A stretch of DNA of 32,923 bases from Bordetella parapertussis (GTDB lineage Bacteria > Pseudomonadota > Gammaproteobacteria > Burkholderiales > SG8-41), in NCBI GenBank assembly GCA_945870465.1, contig CAMBSS010000025.1, positions 1 to 32,923 on the forward strand. The letters run 5' to 3'. The number at the start of each line of letters is the position of its first letter. The stretch's first letter is position 1. Both the position numbers and the translations under genes were made by a program. Shown piece after piece: positions 32,130 to 32,923 of the stretch. The notes below the pieces were generated by a model, which did not search any database, was not told where the DNA came from, and worked only from the letters and a program-made list of their open reading frames with translations.

Positions 32130-32165
32130 CCGCCCGCCTCTCTCCTCTCGCCTCTCCTCTGTCAG
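32130..32165. repeat. Pyrimidine-rich CTCTC tract upstream of the LysR gene
   Basis: The plus strand is nearly all C and T with repeats of CTCTCCTCTCGCCT; the minus strand is the matching AGGAGAGG purine tract. An AGGCGA/TCGCCT pair between 32087 and 32153 could fold. It may have regulatory effects or be simple-sequence expansion. Confidence 0.45.
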
Positions 32166-32336
32166 AAAATATATTGGTATCAACCACATTTCACTGTACG
32201 GTATAAAGCTGCGCACAAATGACAGCCCCGCACAGAGCATCCCACCTTTTCATGCCCTTTTGACTTTTACATCATCATGACGGCGCAGTTTTTCTCGCCG
32301 CTCTCCGACAATGTGCTGCTGGTCGCCGCGATCCCG

Positions 32337-32677
32337 TATGGTCAAAAATAGCATCGGCATTGATTTCCAGAAAAAAAATGTTTTCATCAATGCGACCTTG
32401 ATTGTAAACCGGTATTACCCAAAAAACTGCGCAATTTACGCCGCAGATCACATCCTGGCTACGCCGAAACGACCGGGACCCAATCGTGGCACTCACCCCC
32501 ACTTACAGTGACAACACCCCCGCCCTGCGCTTCACCACCGCGCTCCGACCTAAAACTCAGGCCGTCTTGCGGTGGTAGTAGCGCAGGAGTCCGCCAAGCC
32601 CTTCATGACACTCGACGGCACCACTCTCGCAGCCCAAAACTACCGCGGCTTCTGTAGTTTCCTAACTTTTGACCATA
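32337..32677. mobile_element. Candidate degraded insertion element bounded by 11-bp inverted repeats
   Basis: TATGGTCAAAA at 32337-32347 is repeated as the exact reverse complement TTTTGACCATA at 32667-32677. The 319-nt interior contains a possible transposase tail on the minus strand. No target duplication is evident. The size fits a deleted insertion sequence or a MITE-like derivative. Confidence 0.35.
32557..32659 (-). pseudogene. Possible transposase C-terminal fragment
   Basis: In one minus-strand frame the sequence ends VECHEGLGGLLRYYHRKTA before a TGA at 32557-32559. The LGGLLRYYHR ending resembles the C-terminus of some integrase-type transposases. Only about 33 residues are readable, so the family cannot be fixed. 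Confidence 0.28.
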
Positions 32678-32708
32678 GGGCTAATACGAATTCGCCACCC
32701 ACAGCGGG

Positions 32709-32923
32709 CTAAGGCGCAGCAAACTGGGTCTTTCGACTCAAGTAACACTTTTCCATCGCCAAATTGGCGGCGTGCGTTTCGGTAAGTTTTTCAATCACTA
32801 CGTCCCATTTGTCGCCGGGAATGGCAACATACATTTCTTCGTCCGGTAGGCCGGTAAATGTCCGATTGCCTTTACAGCCGAGCGAGATCGACGTCTGGCC
32901 CTTGGCCGTTGTTAGTGGCAGGA
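32709..32923 (-). CDS. DUF169-like protein, C-terminal part (partial)
   Basis: A minus-strand frame comes in from the right edge and ends at a TAG at 32709-32711. The 71 residues include ISLGCKGNRTFTGLPDDEMY-like sequence (here LPDEEMYVAIPGDKW), which fits the end of DUF169 proteins, where GC-x-GNRxxTGLPxDExY is typical. Function of the family is unknown. The start lies outside the window. Confidence 0.6.
   Translation of the reverse strand, partial: LPLTTAKGQTSISLGCKGNRTFTGLPDEEMYVAIPGDKWDVVIEKLTETHAANLAMEKCYLSRKTQFAAP

Larger units (their letters stand above)
32188..32708. other. Gene-poor stretch beside the LysR gene
   Basis: About 520 nt without an intact gene. A 24-codon open frame at 32277-32351 (MTAQFFSPLSDNVLLVAAIP) ends at once inside the left arm of an inverted repeat and could be the beginning of a broken gene. 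The rest holds a possible transposase tail, listed separately, and nothing else I can support. Confidence 0.4.

Overview
The window most likely comes from a chemolithotrophic, sulfur-oxidising proteobacterium. I lean towards a GC-rich betaproteobacterial type, but the class is an inference. The central evidence is a complete oxidative-type dissimilatory sulfite reductase locus on the minus strand, from about 16.4 kb down to 3.9 kb, in the order dsrA-dsrB-dsrE-dsrF-dsrH-dsrC-dsrM-dsrK-dsrL-dsrJ-dsrO-dsrP-dsrN-dsrR. The presence of dsrEFH and dsrL is the accepted sign that Dsr runs in the oxidative direction. The genes are close-packed, with 4-nt overlaps at dsrJ/dsrO and dsrP/dsrN. After dsrR there is no dsrS. 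A soluble NarX-like histidine kinase and a NarL-like response regulator follow on the same strand. Converging on them is cysG, for siroheme synthesis, which supplies the cofactor that DsrN amidates for DsrAB.

Divergent from dsrA lies a tight plus-strand group: a TauD-like Fe(II)/2-oxoglutarate oxygenase, a helical protein of unknown function, a stand-alone Cas6-like RAMP protein, and a second DsrC paralogue without the conserved cysteines. Facing it on the minus strand are a small unknown protein, an S24-peptidase-like protein that lacks the catalytic lysine and a DNA-binding domain, a PKHD-type hydroxylase, a second 2OG-Fe(II) oxygenase and another unknown protein. A 63-aa repeat protein, a Sel1-repeat protein and a 199-aa unknown protein follow.

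From 23.7 to 27.2 kb a second minus-strand group holds a Rieske ferredoxin, a TrpD-fold protein without the PRPP-binding glycine motif, a ferredoxin-type flavoreductase with an N-terminal helix-turn-helix-like domain, and a third DsrC paralogue with only one of the two cysteines. A TusA-like sulfur carrier and a SAM methyltransferase come next. The three DsrC paralogues carry two, zero and one conserved cysteines. Together with the Cas6-like, 2OG-oxygenase and flavoreductase genes they form an accessory block around the core Dsr pathway whose joint function I could not identify. This block is the best candidate for an undescribed system.

From about 28.7 kb to the end the sequence is more AT-rich in places and shows decay: an MFS transporter broken by a stop codon, an unusual gene with distant PfkB-kinase-like motifs, IS30 and ISL3 transposase remnants joined head to head, a LysR regulator, an 11-bp inverted-repeat pair around a possible transposase tail, and the C-terminus of a DUF169-like protein running off the right edge. 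No tRNA, rRNA or CRISPR array was seen.
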